From Pseudomonas spelaei (lineage in GTDB: Bacteria > Pseudomonadota > Gammaproteobacteria > Pseudomonadales > Pseudomonadaceae): a DNA stretch of 64,000 nt. The DNA lies in NCBI RefSeq assembly GCF_009724245.1, contig NZ_WNNK01000007.1:186001-250000 (forward strand), read 5' to 3'. A program made the translations under genes and the position numbers. Below the pieces are notes generated by a model. The model saw only the letters and a program-made list of their open reading frames with translations, was not told where the DNA came from and did no database searches. Shown here one piece after another: positions 8,646 to 17,106 of the stretch; the first letter of the stretch is position 1, and each line of letters begins with the position of its first letter.

Positions 8646-8879
8646 GCCGTACTCCTTGTCACCCGGACGCCAGAACCATCGCAAGGCCCGTGCCAGCGGC
8701 ATAAACACTTAAGTATCAATTGGTTGGATATAGCCGAACGGCCCGCCGCACCGTCCCGGTGCAGCAAATGCCAAGCGTCTCGCCCCATGCCTCATTGCGA
8801 CGCAGGCTTTGACTATCAACAGCATAGCCAGAGTTGATTTCACTGCCCGGCAATCCCTGGGGATAATCGCCTCCATCAG

Positions 8880-9006
8880 CTGAACAGGACACGTCCTACA
8901 GCCTCACCTATTGCACCACCGGTAATTTGGTACCTCGTGTACCGATCGGTTCCCCTTCATGTCCGGTCTTCCCTTTTGGCCACCCCGCTCGGGTGGCCTT
9001 TTTTTT
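8880..9006 (+). ncRNA. Candidate small RNA ending at an orphan terminator
   Basis: A strong rightward terminator at 8978-9006 has no rightward gene before it; the flanking genes both run leftward. Upstream, the region can fold into AGGAC-AC-GTCCT (8886-8897) and GGTAC-CTCGT-GTACC (about 8929-8943). A GATAAT hexamer near 8861-8866 could be a -10 element, but no good -35 lies at normal spacing. The 5' end given is therefore approximate. Homology to a named Pseudomonas sRNA could not be judged by eye. Confidence 0.5.
8978..9006 (+). terminator. Strong rightward rho-independent terminator
   Basis: GGCCACCC (8978-8985) pairs with GGGTGGCC (8991-8998) and is followed directly by eight T (8999-9006). 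On the opposite strand there is no T run, so it terminates rightward transcription only. Confidence 0.85.
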
Positions 9007-9033
9007 GTGCCGGTTATTTGCGACAGCACAAAC

Positions 9034-9062
9034 AAAATCGGCCGACCCAAGGGTCAGCCGAT
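9034..9062 (-). terminator. Terminator of rraB
   Basis: ATCGGCCGACCC (9037-9048) and GGGTCAGCCGAT (9051-9062) form a near-perfect 12-bp stem. Read leftwards it ends in TTTTG, 21 bases after the rraB stop codon. Confidence 0.7.
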
Positions 9063-9082
9063 ACGCTGTGGTGTTCATCACG

Positions 9083-9424
9083 CTACATGGGTAACCCACG
9101 CACCTCCTGCTTCACGCCCCATCCCTCGATGATCCCGCCCAGAGGCTCGACCACCGCCTCAAAGTCTTGCTCAAAGTCTCCTATGCCGTCGTAGGTGGCG
9201 AACATTACCTTGCTCAGTTCCAGGTACCAGGCGCCGTCGTCCCGCACGCTCACCTGGGCATTGAGGGATTCCCCACGAAATCGACCCGCAGCCCTGCGCG
9301 CCCGGGCTTCATCCGGGAAAATGGCGTAGAACTCGATGGGGTGGAAACGTGAGAAGTCAAAGCCGCCCTCTTTCATGCGGCGCAACACGTTGGTGCTGAT
9401 GTCTTCTTGATAGGCTGTGCTCAT
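9083..9424 (-). CDS. rraB: RraB family ribonuclease E inhibitor
   Basis: The 113-residue acidic protein matches the RraB (YjgD) family, which binds RNase E and lowers its activity on a subset of RNAs in enterobacteria. The sequence shows the typical FHPIEFYAIFPDEARARRAA segment and a C-terminal GGIIEGWGVK. RBS GGAGG is present upstream of the ATG (revcomp of CCTCCTC at 9430-9436). It is transcribed alone and has its own terminator. Its presumed target gene, rne, is 42 kb to the right. Interaction with Pseudomonas RNase E is inferred from family membership only, because the C-terminal scaffold of that enzyme differs from that of E. coli. Confidence 0.85.
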   Translation of the reverse strand: MSTAYQEDISTNVLRRMKEGGFDFSRFHPIEFYAIFPDEARARRAAGRFRGESLNAQVSVRDDGAWYLELSKVMFATYDGIGDFEQDFEAVVEPLGGIIEGWGVKQEVRGLPM

Positions 9425-9637
9425 GAAACGTCCTCCTCAAACTGATGGATAGACTTTCCGTGCTTCCCAAACCCCGTGCTCGAACGGCACAGGTAAATCG
9501 GTAATGGCATCACCGCAGGAAAACAAGCATGTAGCTGACAAGACCAGACCTTAGCGATTCATTCGCTGATCTCCCTTGCAGAGTAGCGCGAAGCTATCAC
9601 CTCCACCAGAGGCGGTTGAATGGCAGTCAGGGAATGT

Positions 9638-9874
9638 TCAGGCGACGGGGGTAATACTGAGGATTTGGATGCTGTTCTGGTACTTCAGGCTCTTGACCGT
9701 TGGCTCATCGGTGCGGCCATCCAGGTCATTAAGGTCCAGCTCGGCGGCCACGGGCAGCAGCTTGGCGCGGATCAGGTGAGCAGCGTCTTCGAGGCTGGGT
9801 TTTTCGGTGCAGGCGAACTGCTCCACAGACTGGACGCCGTGATCGTCAACGAAGGTGATGTTCCACGTTTGCAT
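9638..9874 (-). CDS. Small hypothetical protein (78 residues)
   Basis: The ATG at 9874 has a very strong ribosome binding site (GAGGAGGCACTG before ATG), which fixes the start inside a longer frame. The product begins MQTWNITFVDDHG, is mildly acidic, has no signal peptide or membrane segment, and ends SIQILSITPVA. I do not recognise the family. Its upstream side is occupied by repeat palindrome copy B, so its promoter must lie in the 75 bases between 9874 and 9949 or upstream of the repeat. Confidence 0.7.
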   Translation of the reverse strand: MQTWNITFVDDHGVQSVEQFACTEKPSLEDAAHLIRAKLLPVAAELDLNDLDGRTDEPTVKSLKYQNSIQILSITPVA

Positions 9875-9948
9875 CAGTGCCTCCTCGATAAAACCCATGG
9901 ATGGGCTTACAGACATCTGGACCTTGGAGCACTGACAATCGTTCAAAC

Positions 9949-10050
9949 TGTAGCCGCTGCCGAGGCACGAGGCTGCGACGCGGTCCGCAGGACCGCCCCC
10001 GAGGGCCGCTACGCGCCCCATCGCAGCCTCGTGCCTCGGCAGCGGCTACA
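9949..10050. repeat. 102-bp intergenic palindrome, GTAGCCGCTGCCGAGG family, copy B
   Basis: Arms TGTAGCCGCTGCCGAGGCAC and their complement surround a GC-rich centre containing GTCCGCAGGACCGCCC. It sits between the START-domain gene (stop at 10057) and the 78-residue gene. The arms match copies A and C except for the one variable base after CCGAGG, which changes in both arms together (compensating change). Confidence 0.92.
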
Positions 10051-10056
10051 CGTCGT

Positions 10057-10662
10057 TTACTTTTCAGCGCGCTCTTTGAGCGCTTTCAAGGTATTGAACG
10101 GCGCATCCACCACGAATTTGTTGGCCAACCACGACGGCACGCTGCCGCCAGGCTCGGTGTGCACCTGATAGGTCACTTCCGTCTGGTCGGCGCCTTTAGG
10201 CACCAGTTTCCAGTAACCCTCGACCTGGGCCACACGCACATAGCCCTTCACTTCCGGCTGGTAGGTCGGCACTTCCAACAGCTTGCGGGTCACGCTGCCG
10301 TCTGCCGCCTTGGTGGTGGTAATTTCCAGGATCGAGTCACGATCCGAAACCGGGAATGGCGCATTGAACTGGGTGTAGGTCCAGCTCTTGTCACCTTCCT
10401 GCTTGAGCAGTTTTTGCGACTTGCATTCATGGATCCAGGTACAGGCGCCCACCGCATCTTCCTGCAAGGCCTGAATCTTGGCCAGCGGCGCCTTGATTAC
10501 GGTCACACCGCGATACGCCTTGTATTTGGAACCGGCGATTTCACTCAAAGACACTTTGATGCCGTCTTCATCCTTGGCCGTTTGCCAGTCTTCAGCCTGC
10601 GCTGCGGCAGCAAACACAACAGTAAAACCGCACAGCACAGCCATTCGTTTCAGCGAACCCAT
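10057..10662 (-). CDS. Secreted START domain-containing protein
   Basis: The 201-residue protein starts at the ATG at 10662, preceded by AAGGA at suitable distance. Residues 1-21 (MGSLKRMAVLCGFTVVFAAAAQA) form a signal peptide, so the mature protein is periplasmic. The remainder matches the bacterial START-like fold (lipid or hydrophobic ligand binding), with the segments WTYTQFNAPFPVSDRDSI and VEGYWKLVPKG typical of the family. Ligand unknown. It is monocistronic, with repeat B just behind the stop codon. Confidence 0.85.
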   Translation of the reverse strand: MGSLKRMAVLCGFTVVFAAAAQAEDWQTAKDEDGIKVSLSEIAGSKYKAYRGVTVIKAPLAKIQALQEDAVGACTWIHECKSQKLLKQEGDKSWTYTQFNAPFPVSDRDSILEITTTKAADGSVTRKLLEVPTYQPEVKGYVRVAQVEGYWKLVPKGADQTEVTYQVHTEPGGSVPSWLANKFVVDAPFNTLKALKERAEK

Positions 10663-10703
10663 TGTTTTATTCCTTATTGTTGAAGTTCCGACAGTAAAGC
10701 CCA

Positions 10704-10958
10704 CTAAGCCGCCGTCATCTGCTCCCACCAGCCGATCAACCTGATCGCTTCTTCCTGGCTATTACCACACACCTCGATATCCGCCTGAAATGCACTGCAG
10801 ACCGCTGGCCGTTCCGGCAACCCGAACAGTTGGCACAGCTGTTCGACCGACAGATGCAGGCAGCGTTCGCCCGCCGGTTTGCCGTGAGGCATGCCGGGTA
10901 GCGGTGAACTGATGGATGGGGCAATGCAGCATGCGCCACAGCCTTCACGGCATTTCAT
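10704..10958 (-). CDS. YkgJ family cysteine cluster protein
   Basis: The 84-residue protein begins MKCREGCGACC, the hallmark Cys cluster of the YkgJ/UPF0153 family, which is thought to chelate zinc or iron. Further cysteines follow at about residues 33, 42, 54 and 64 (GERCLH, EQLCQL, AVCSAF, EVCGN). The function is not established. It ends 41 bases before the START-domain gene start, with which it may share a transcript. Confidence 0.82.
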   Translation of the reverse strand: MKCREGCGACCIAPSISSPLPGMPHGKPAGERCLHLSVEQLCQLFGLPERPAVCSAFQADIEVCGNSQEEAIRLIGWWEQMTAA

Positions 10959-11121
10959 GACGAGCAGATCCTCGACGACTAAGTATTGATGGCCAGGCTA
11001 GAGTACGCCCTTAAACATCTGTTTTAAATTGGCCTAACAGGGGTTTTTCGCGCAAAACCAATGTGACTGACCAGTCTGCGACAGAAGGTCAGCTGTTCGC
11101 GTCACGTTTACAGGCGGGAGT

Positions 11122-11610
11122 TTATTGCTTGAACTCGAAATCCAGCGCCGCCCCTTCCACTTCGCGCCGTTCTTCGTTGCGCAGTTGCAGCTTCATCTCA
11201 TTGCTGAGCAAGCGTCCATTGATCTGGAAGGCGCTATTGTCAGTGGGCTTTTCCTCGAACATCGGTGGCAACAAAGGCACACTCTTCGGCTTCGGTACGG
11301 TGCCTAGGGGCTGCAAGTGCCTGACCATGTCAGACGGCAGGCTCAAGTCCAGCCGCGCAGGCGGCAGTTTGGTCTGGGCCACTTCATGGGCCGATTTGGA
11401 CTTGCTGGCGACAGGTGCACGTTTTTTCGCGGGGGCGGCTTTCTTGGCAACCGGCTTTTTTTTGGGGGGGGTGGTTTTCTTCGCCACCGGCGCCTTGTGT
11501 TCAGTGCTGACGGCAGCGGCTCGCTCGCTCACCGGAGCCGCCAACACCACACCGGCGTTGCACAGGCTTAACAGGCAAATCAACAACGCGGCAGGAAAAG
11601 TAGATGTCAT
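11122..11610 (-). CDS. Secreted Lys/Ala/Pro-rich hypothetical protein
   Basis: The start at 11610 gives 162 residues with a clear signal peptide (MTSTFPAALLICLLSLCNAGVVLA). A low-complexity basic linker follows (about 30-75) with repeats of VAKK, PPKKKP and AKK, similar to histone H1-like or TonB-like linkers. The C-terminal 80 residues look folded (LDLSLPSDMVRHLQPLG; FQINGRLLSNEMKLQLRNEERR). Such proteins are sometimes mislabelled translation initiation factor 2 because of the low-complexity linker; there is no IF2 domain here. The coding strand contains C8A8 at 11456-11471, encoding part of TPPKKKP. Function unknown; a periplasmic or outer-membrane-associated role is likely. Confidence 0.75.
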   Translation of the reverse strand: MTSTFPAALLICLLSLCNAGVVLAAPVSERAAAVSTEHKAPVAKKTTPPKKKPVAKKAAPAKKRAPVASKSKSAHEVAQTKLPPARLDLSLPSDMVRHLQPLGTVPKPKSVPLLPPMFEEKPTDNSAFQINGRLLSNEMKLQLRNEERREVEGAALDFEFKQ

Positions 11611-11714
11611 ATCGCCAACAGCATTAACGGCAGAGGGCCATATGCTCGCTTGTTGAGCGCGGCATGACAAGCGTACTGATCAATCCACGACTGTTTGAGT
11701 CCCCTTTACACCGT

Positions 11715-13154
11715 TCAAAAACCTGCCGCCGTTTCCTGGCACAACTGGCTTGCCAGCATGCCCAGAGTCATCAACGCCCGCTCGGCCTCGCGGTTCCATG
11801 GGGTCCCGCAGTTAAGCCGAATACAGTGGTTGAACTGTTCCGTGTTACTGAAGATCAGCCCTGGCGCGATACTGATGCCCTGCTGCAATGCACGTACATG
11901 CAGTTCCTGGGTATTGACCCGTCCCGGCAAACTGACCCACAAGATGAAGCCACCGGTCGGGCGGGTCATCTGCGTGCCTTCGGGAAAATACTGTTGCACC
12001 GCCAACTGGAAGGCACTGAGGTTCTTGCGGTATTCCTGACGGATATAGCGCAAATGCCGGTCGTAACCGCCGTTTTCCAGGTACGCCGCCGTACCCATCT
12101 GGGTCACGCTGCAGGCCGAATGGGTGCTGAACATTTGCAGGCGCTGGATTTCCTGCTGGTACTTGCCGGCAATCATCCAGCCAATGCGGATGCCCGGTGA
12201 AAGTGTCTTGGAGAAGCTGGAGCAATAGATGACACGGTCCAGGCGGTCGTAGGCTTTGAGGGCCTTGGTGCGGCCCAACTCGAACATCAGTTCGCCGTAG
12301 ATGTCGTCTTCGACAATCTGGATATCGAAATCCGAGGCCAGGCGCAGCAACTGTTTCTGCCGTTCCTCGGGCATGGTGCCGCCCAGGGGATTGCTCAAGC
12401 GCGTTGTCAGCACCAGCGCCTTGATCGACCATTGGTTGGCCGCCAGTTGCAACGCTTCCAGGCTCATGCCAGTGGCCGGGTCGCTGGGAATCTCGATGAC
12501 CTTGAGGCCCAGCAGGTCGGCCAGTTGCAGCAAACCGTAATAGGTAGGCGACTCGGCCGCGATCAGGTCTCCGGGCCGCGTCAGCACCCGCAAGGACATC
12601 TGCAAGGCGTCGACGCAGCCGTGGGTGATCACCACTTCGCTGGGGTCAACCACTACGCCGGCGTCTCGCATGCGGATCGCTACCTGGCGGCGCAACGGTT
12701 CGAAACCGGGGCTGAACATGTAGCTGAAGGCCCGCGGGCTTTGAAAACGTGTGACCTTGGCCAATTGCTGGTGCAGCGCCCTGACCGGAAGGTAGTCGAC
12801 ACTGGGCACCGCAGCGCCCAACGGGAACACACCTTCACGACGGGACTCGACCAGCACTTGTTGAATGATACTGCTACGGGTGACCAACCCAGGGCGCTCC
12901 ACCCGGGCGATGTCTGGCGTAGGCGCGGTCAGGGCCGGGGTCTGGTGCACGTAGTACCCGGACTGCGGCCGTGCGCGAATCAAGCCCTGGTCTTCCAGGT
13001 TCGCGTAGGCCTGCAACACCGTGGCGTGGCTGACGTTGAGTTGGGAGCTCATCTTGCGCACTGATGGCACGCGCTCGCCCGGTTGATAAACACCGCGTCG
13101 GATATCCTCAGCCAATTGCTGAGCGATACGTTGATAGAGCAAAAGGTTGGTCAT
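11715..13154 (-). CDS. MocR/GntR-type regulator with aminotransferase domain
   Basis: The 479-residue protein has an N-terminal GntR winged helix-turn-helix (about 1-75; SSQLNVSHATVLQAYANLEDQGLI) joined to a fold-type I aminotransferase domain. The PLP lysine is in SSFSKTLSPGIRIGW. This is the MocR architecture, in which PLP or its adduct with an amino acid or amine is the effector. MocR genes often face their target gene, but here the next gene upstream runs the same way, so the target is not obvious. Residues needed for PLP binding appear to be present. It is monocistronic. Confidence 0.92.
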   Translation of the reverse strand: MTNLLLYQRIAQQLAEDIRRGVYQPGERVPSVRKMSSQLNVSHATVLQAYANLEDQGLIRARPQSGYYVHQTPALTAPTPDIARVERPGLVTRSSIIQQVLVESRREGVFPLGAAVPSVDYLPVRALHQQLAKVTRFQSPRAFSYMFSPGFEPLRRQVAIRMRDAGVVVDPSEVVITHGCVDALQMSLRVLTRPGDLIAAESPTYYGLLQLADLLGLKVIEIPSDPATGMSLEALQLAANQWSIKALVLTTRLSNPLGGTMPEERQKQLLRLASDFDIQIVEDDIYGELMFELGRTKALKAYDRLDRVIYCSSFSKTLSPGIRIGWMIAGKYQQEIQRLQMFSTHSACSVTQMGTAAYLENGGYDRHLRYIRQEYRKNLSAFQLAVQQYFPEGTQMTRPTGGFILWVSLPGRVNTQELHVRALQQGISIAPGLIFSNTEQFNHCIRLNCGTPWNREAERALMTLGMLASQLCQETAAGF

Positions 13155-13304
13155 GACGCAGCACTCGATTTCACGGGTATTTTATTTTTGTGTGAAACAT
13201 ACCGGCACAGTTTAGAAGTGTACGGGGACAGTTGCCACAATAGTCGAGCACGGGCGGCAGTGATAGAAAAAACTGTAAGGGTCGAGCACTGAATGGCGGG
13301 CATG

Positions 13305-13328
13305 AAAAACCCGGGCTATACCCGGGTT
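13305..13328 (-). terminator. Terminator of the PBP-DUF4398-OmpA operon
   Basis: Read leftwards, AACCCGGG (13328-13321) and CCCGGGTT (13315-13308) form a hairpin followed by TTTTTC. It lies 18 bases after the OmpA-like gene. Confidence 0.75.
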
Positions 13329-13345
13329 GTTTCAGCGAGCGTATT

Positions 13346-14158
13346 TTATCGGGCAGCGCCCAACTGGCCCTTCTCATCGGAGAACACAATCTCGACCCGG
13401 CGATTTTGCGCACGCCCCCGCTCGGAAGCATTCACTTCCACCGGGTATTGGTCGCCATAACCTTCCACCTGGATGCGCTTATCATCGATGCCCAGGTCCA
13501 CCAATACATCCGCCACCGCTTGGGCACGGTCCACGGACAGCTTGAGGTTTTCCTGCTCGCCACCGGTATTGTCGGTGTAACCCTCGATGCGCACCACGCG
13601 CTTGGGGTTCAGTTGCAGGAACTGGACGATTTTCAGCACCGTGCGGTTGGCCGAGCTTTTCAGCTCCGCATCACCGGTATCGAACAGCATGTCCCCCAGC
13701 GTCATCACCAGGCCACGATCCGTCTTGGTCGTCAGGTTGATGATCTGTTCCTCAAGCCACTTGCCCTGTTGCTGCACGCTCAGCAGCTTGGCCTCACGCA
13801 GGGCCAATTGCAGGCGCTGGCGTTCCAGTTCGAGCTTGGCGCCACGCTCTTCGTTAAGTGCCTGTTCGGTATGTTCACGGGCAATCGCACTGTAACGCTG
13901 GCTGAGGTAGGCGTAATGCTCTACGTCAGCACCGCTGCCCCAATAGCTGGAAAACCGGTCGGCACGGGCCAGGGATTCTCCGGCACGAATCACATCCTTG
14001 GGCGCGATGCGCAGCACGTTGGAGTCTTCCTTGACCTTCTGGAAGTCAAGGCTGGCCTGTTGCAAGGCAGCATCGCTGTCGGGATGACTGGCACAACCGC
14101 CCATCGCCATGCTGCCCAGCAGCAATACACAGCTCACACCGCGAATCATCGGGCTCAT
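13346..14158 (-). CDS. OmpA family lipoprotein
   Basis: The 270-residue protein has a lipoprotein signal (MSPMIRGVSCVLLLGSMAMGGC), so it is anchored through the cysteine near residue 22. A central helical region (about 80-150) with many Glu/Arg/Leu looks like a coiled coil. The C-terminal OmpA domain shows the peptidoglycan-binding pattern: GDMLFDTGDAEL, IEGYTDNTGG, LSVDRAQAVADVL and NRRVEIVF. The protein thus bridges outer membrane and peptidoglycan. Its start overlaps the stop of the DUF4398 gene by four bases (ATGA). The pair probably works together in the envelope; the exact role is unknown. Confidence 0.92.
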   Translation of the reverse strand: MSPMIRGVSCVLLLGSMAMGGCASHPDSDAALQQASLDFQKVKEDSNVLRIAPKDVIRAGESLARADRFSSYWGSGADVEHYAYLSQRYSAIAREHTEQALNEERGAKLELERQRLQLALREAKLLSVQQQGKWLEEQIINLTTKTDRGLVMTLGDMLFDTGDAELKSSANRTVLKIVQFLQLNPKRVVRIEGYTDNTGGEQENLKLSVDRAQAVADVLVDLGIDDKRIQVEGYGDQYPVEVNASERGRAQNRRVEIVFSDEKGQLGAAR

Positions 14159-14517
14159 TGGGCGTCTCCCAGTTGCAGCTGCTTGCGCAGGCGCGTGATG
14201 CGGGTGTTAAGCACATTCAATTTTTCCTGACTCTTCTGGGTCAGGACCCGCGCCTCCGCCAGTCGGGCGTCGAGTTCGGCCTGCTCGGCCCGCATACGGG
14301 CACGCCTGTAAGACTCATCAGCCATGTTGGACTTGGCCCGGGCGAATTTGCCCTCGGCCAATTTCAACTCAGGCGAGTCGTCGGCACTGGCGCCCACGGC
14401 AGTGGCTTGCTCCAAGGCTTGCTGGGTCAGGCGCATTTGTTCATTCGGCGCAGGATCGGCTGCACATCCCGCCAGAGCGACAACGGCGAGGGCCGCGAAA
14501 AGAGGTCGAATAGTCAC
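14155..14517 (-). CDS. DUF4398 domain-containing lipoprotein
   Basis: The 120-residue protein starts MTIRPLFAALAVVALAGC, a lipoprotein signal with its lipidated cysteine at residue 18. The rest is helical and rich in Ala/Glu/Arg (KLAEGKFARAKSNMADESYRRARMRAEQAELDARLAE), matching DUF4398. A coiled-coil stretch near the end (EKLNVLNTRITRLRKQL) may pair with the coiled coil of the OmpA-like partner, with which it is translationally coupled. Confidence 0.9.
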   Translation of the reverse strand: MTIRPLFAALAVVALAGCAADPAPNEQMRLTQQALEQATAVGASADDSPELKLAEGKFARAKSNMADESYRRARMRAEQAELDARLAEARVLTQKSQEKLNVLNTRITRLRKQLQLGDAQ

Positions 14518-14526
14518 TGAAAATCC

Positions 14527-15342
14527 CTACTTTGTTGGGGTACCGACGGCTTGCTGCAATTGCGCCTTCCAACGTTGCAGATTGCTCTGCAGCGCGGTCT
14601 CCGCCAGACCGGACGCGGGCAATTCTGTCATCTTTTTGGCGAGCTGTCCGCGCAACCACGGATCGTTGCAGGCCGAGTTGTGGGAAATGGCCAGGAACAG
14701 GCCCGGCTGATCGACGGGCAGTTCCCGAGCCATCAAGTCCTTGTCCATACCCAGGCTTTGGGCCATGGCCATGCCGGAGTAACGCCCTGCCAGTACGTAG
14801 TCCACTTCTCCGAGCAGCAGCTTCTGGAAAGCCGGGGTCACGGTTGGCGTGCGTTGCAAGGTCAGTTGCTCAGTGGCGAAGGCTTCAAAGTCACGGCTCA
14901 AACGTGCCCTCTCAGCAACCGCGCCTTTGTGCCCGTGCAGGTCGGCAGCTTGGTTGTAGACCAGCGCTGAATCCTTGCGGGTCCACACCAGATAGTCAGT
15001 CTGCACCAGCGCCGGGTGAATGTAGTCCAGGGTTTCCAGCTCGCGGGTGGTCAGTGGTGCATCGGCCAGCATGTCCATGCGCCCGCTGCTCACTTCGTTC
15101 AGCGCCAGGGAACGCTTGCCGCCATACAACAGGTCGATTTTCAAACCCAGGTCCTTGCCGACCTGTTGCAACAGGTCGGCACTGGCGCCGATCAGGTGCG
15201 TAGGGTCTTGGGGGTCACGCCACAGGTAGGGCGGTGCGTCCGGGCTGCCGGTGATCACCAGGCGCTCGCACTTGCCGGCGGCAAAGGACAAGGAGGGCAA
15301 AAGCAACAGGCCCAGCAGTACAGTCCAGGGACGCAATTCCAT
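14527..15342 (-). CDS. Periplasmic substrate-binding protein, family 3 type
   Basis: The 271-residue protein starts at the ATG at 15342 (GGAG nine bases upstream). A signal peptide covers about residues 1-20 (PWTVLLGLLLLPSLSFA). The remainder matches the amino-acid-type solute-binding fold (SBP_bac_3): PDAPPYLWRDPQD, GASADLLQQVGKDLGL and SSGRMDMLADAPLTTREL. No ABC permease or ATPase genes lie nearby, so it may work as a sensor or envelope factor with the two lipoproteins that follow 9 bases later. The ligand is not predictable. Confidence 0.88.
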   Translation of the reverse strand: MELRPWTVLLGLLLLPSLSFAAGKCERLVITGSPDAPPYLWRDPQDPTHLIGASADLLQQVGKDLGLKIDLLYGGKRSLALNEVSSGRMDMLADAPLTTRELETLDYIHPALVQTDYLVWTRKDSALVYNQAADLHGHKGAVAERARLSRDFEAFATEQLTLQRTPTVTPAFQKLLLGEVDYVLAGRYSGMAMAQSLGMDKDLMARELPVDQPGLFLAISHNSACNDPWLRGQLAKKMTELPASGLAETALQSNLQRWKAQLQQAVGTPTK

Positions 15343-15373
15343 GGCGTGATTCTCCACTCTAAAATTGACGCGC

Positions 15374-15402
15374 AAAAAAAAGCCCGGTCAACAGACCGGG
15401 CT
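15374..15402 (-). terminator. Terminator of etfBA
   Basis: AGCCCGGTC and GACCGGGCT (15381-15389 / 15394-15402) form a perfect 9-bp stem. Read leftwards it is followed by a run of T (15374-15380), 22 bases after the etfA stop. Confidence 0.88.
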
Positions 15403-15424
15403 CTTTATAAGTGAAGAGACTGGA

Positions 15425-16354
15425 TTAGACCAGCTTCTCAAACTCAGGTACGGCTTCGAACAAGTCCGCTACCAGGCCGTAATCAGCCACCTGGAAGATC
15501 GGGGCTTCTTCGTCCTTGTTGATCGCAACGATCACTTTGGAGTCTTTCATACCGGCCAAGTGCTGGATCGCGCCGGAGATACCGACGGCGATGTACAGCT
15601 GTGGCGCAACGATCTTGCCGGTCTGGCCGACCTGCATGTCGTTGGGTACGAAACCTGCGTCGACGGCCGCGCGGGAAGCGCCGACGGCAGCGCCCAGCTT
15701 GTCGGCCAAAGCGTACAGGTGCTTGAAGTTGTCGCCATTCTGCATGCCACGGCCGCCGGAAACGACGATCTTGGCAGCGGTCAGTTCCGGACGATCGGAC
15801 TTGGCCAGTTCCTCACCGACGAAGCTGGAAGTACCCGCGTCATGCACAGCCGCGACAGCTTCAACGGCCGCCGAACCACCTTCAGCTGCAACCGGGTCGA
15901 AACCGGTGGCACGCACGGTGATGACTTTTACCGAAGCGTTGGACTGTACGGTAGCAATGGCGTTACCGGCATAGATTGGGCGCTTGAAGGTGTCAGCGCT
16001 TTCTACCGAGATGATCTCGGAGATCTGGTCAACGTCCAGCTGCGCAGCAACGCGCGGCAGGATGTTTTTGCCGTTGGAGGTGGCGGCAGCCAGGATGTGG
16101 CTGTAGCCAGCACCCAGCTCTGCTACCAGAGGGGCAACGTTTTCCGGCAGCTGGTGAGCGTAGGCAGCGTTGTCAGCTACCAGTACTTTGCTCACACCAG
16201 CGATTTTTGCAGCGGCTTCAGCCACCGCGCCAACGTTCTGGCCAGCGACCAGCACGTGGATGTCGCCACCGATTTTCGCAGCGGCAGCTACGGTGTTCAG
16301 GGTGGCCGGAGCCACAACCTTGTTGTCGTGTTCAGCGATTACCAAGATAGTCAT
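15425..16354 (-). CDS. etfA: Electron transfer flavoprotein subunit alpha
   Basis: The 309-residue protein is the FAD-binding subunit of ETF, the soluble carrier that takes electrons from acyl-CoA dehydrogenases and related flavoenzymes. The C-terminal FAD domain shows [55 protein letters not shown] and NKDEEAPIF, all hallmark segments. It starts 2 bases after etfB stops and pairs with that product as a heterodimer. Its partner oxidoreductase is encoded divergently. Confidence 0.97.
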   Translation of the reverse strand: MTILVIAEHDNKVVAPATLNTVAAAAKIGGDIHVLVAGQNVGAVAEAAAKIAGVSKVLVADNAAYAHQLPENVAPLVAELGAGYSHILAAATSNGKNILPRVAAQLDVDQISEIISVESADTFKRPIYAGNAIATVQSNASVKVITVRATGFDPVAAEGGSAAVEAVAAVHDAGTSSFVGEELAKSDRPELTAAKIVVSGGRGMQNGDNFKHLYALADKLGAAVGASRAAVDAGFVPNDMQVGQTGKIVAPQLYIAVGISGAIQHLAGMKDSKVIVAINKDEEAPIFQVADYGLVADLFEAVPEFEKLV

Positions 16355-16356
16355 GA

Positions 16357-17106
16357 TCAGATTACCTTCGCTTCGTTCTTCAGTTTCTCGACCAGTTCAG
16401 CCACCGACTTGACCTTGATACCCGCGCTGCGTGCTGCTGGCGCTTCGACTTTCAGGGTTTTGTTGGTGGAGGCGGTGGAAACGCCCAAAGCATCCGGAGT
16501 CAGCACTTCGAGAGGCTTCTTCTTGGCTTTCATGATGTTTGGCAGGGACGCGTAGCGCGGCTCGTTCAAACGCAGGTCGGTGGTAACGATGGCCGGCAGT
16601 TTCAGGGAAACCGTCTGTGCGCCGCCGTCGATTTCGCGGGTCACGGCAACCTTGTCGCCGCTCACTTCGACTTTCGAGGCGAAGGTGCCCTGGCCGTAAC
16701 CGGTCAGTGCAGCCAGCATCTGGCCAGTCTGGTTGTTGTCGCTGTCGATGGCCTGTTTGCCAAGGATCACCAGCGTAGGCTGTTCCTTGTCGACAACGGC
16801 TTTCAACAGTTTGGCAACGGCCAGAGACGTCAGCTCTTCAGCGGACTCGACGAGGATGGCACGATCGGCACCCAGTGCCAGGGCCGTACGCAGCTGCTCT
16901 TGAGCAGTGGTCGGACCGATGGAGACGACGACGATTTCAGTCGCTACGCCTTTCTCTTTCAGACGTACCGCTTCTTCCACGGCGATTTCGCAGAAAGGGT
17001 TCATCGACATCTTGACGTTAGCGAGGTCGACGCCGGAATTGTCCGCCTTGACGCGAACTTTCACGTTGTAATCGACAACGCGTTTGACAGCTACAAGAAC
17101 CTTCAT
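16357..17106 (-). CDS. etfB: Electron transfer flavoprotein subunit beta
   Basis: The 249-residue protein is the AMP-binding structural subunit of ETF. It begins [20 protein letters not shown] and carries the family signature around residues 40-70 ([18 protein letters not shown]) and 120-135 ([15 protein letters not shown]). It is first in the etfBA operon. Its upstream region is shared with the divergent ETF-ubiquinone oxidoreductase gene 551 bases away, where candidate regulatory sites are found. Confidence 0.97.
   Translation of the reverse strand: MKVLVAVKRVVDYNVKVRVKADNSGVDLANVKMSMNPFCEIAVEEAVRLKEKGVATEIVVVSIGPTTAQEQLRTALALGADRAILVESAEELTSLAVAKLLKAVVDKEQPTLVILGKQAIDSDNNQTGQMLAALTGYGQGTFASKVEVSGDKVAVTREIDGGAQTVSLKLPAIVTTDLRLNEPRYASLPNIMKAKKKPLEVLTPDALGVSTASTNKTLKVEAPAARSAGIKVKSVAELVEKLKNEAKVI

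Noticed and set aside
11122-11610. Translation initiation factor 2
   Set aside because: Only the Lys/Ala/Pro-rich linker resembles IF2 low-complexity regions; there is no GTPase domain and there is a signal peptide.
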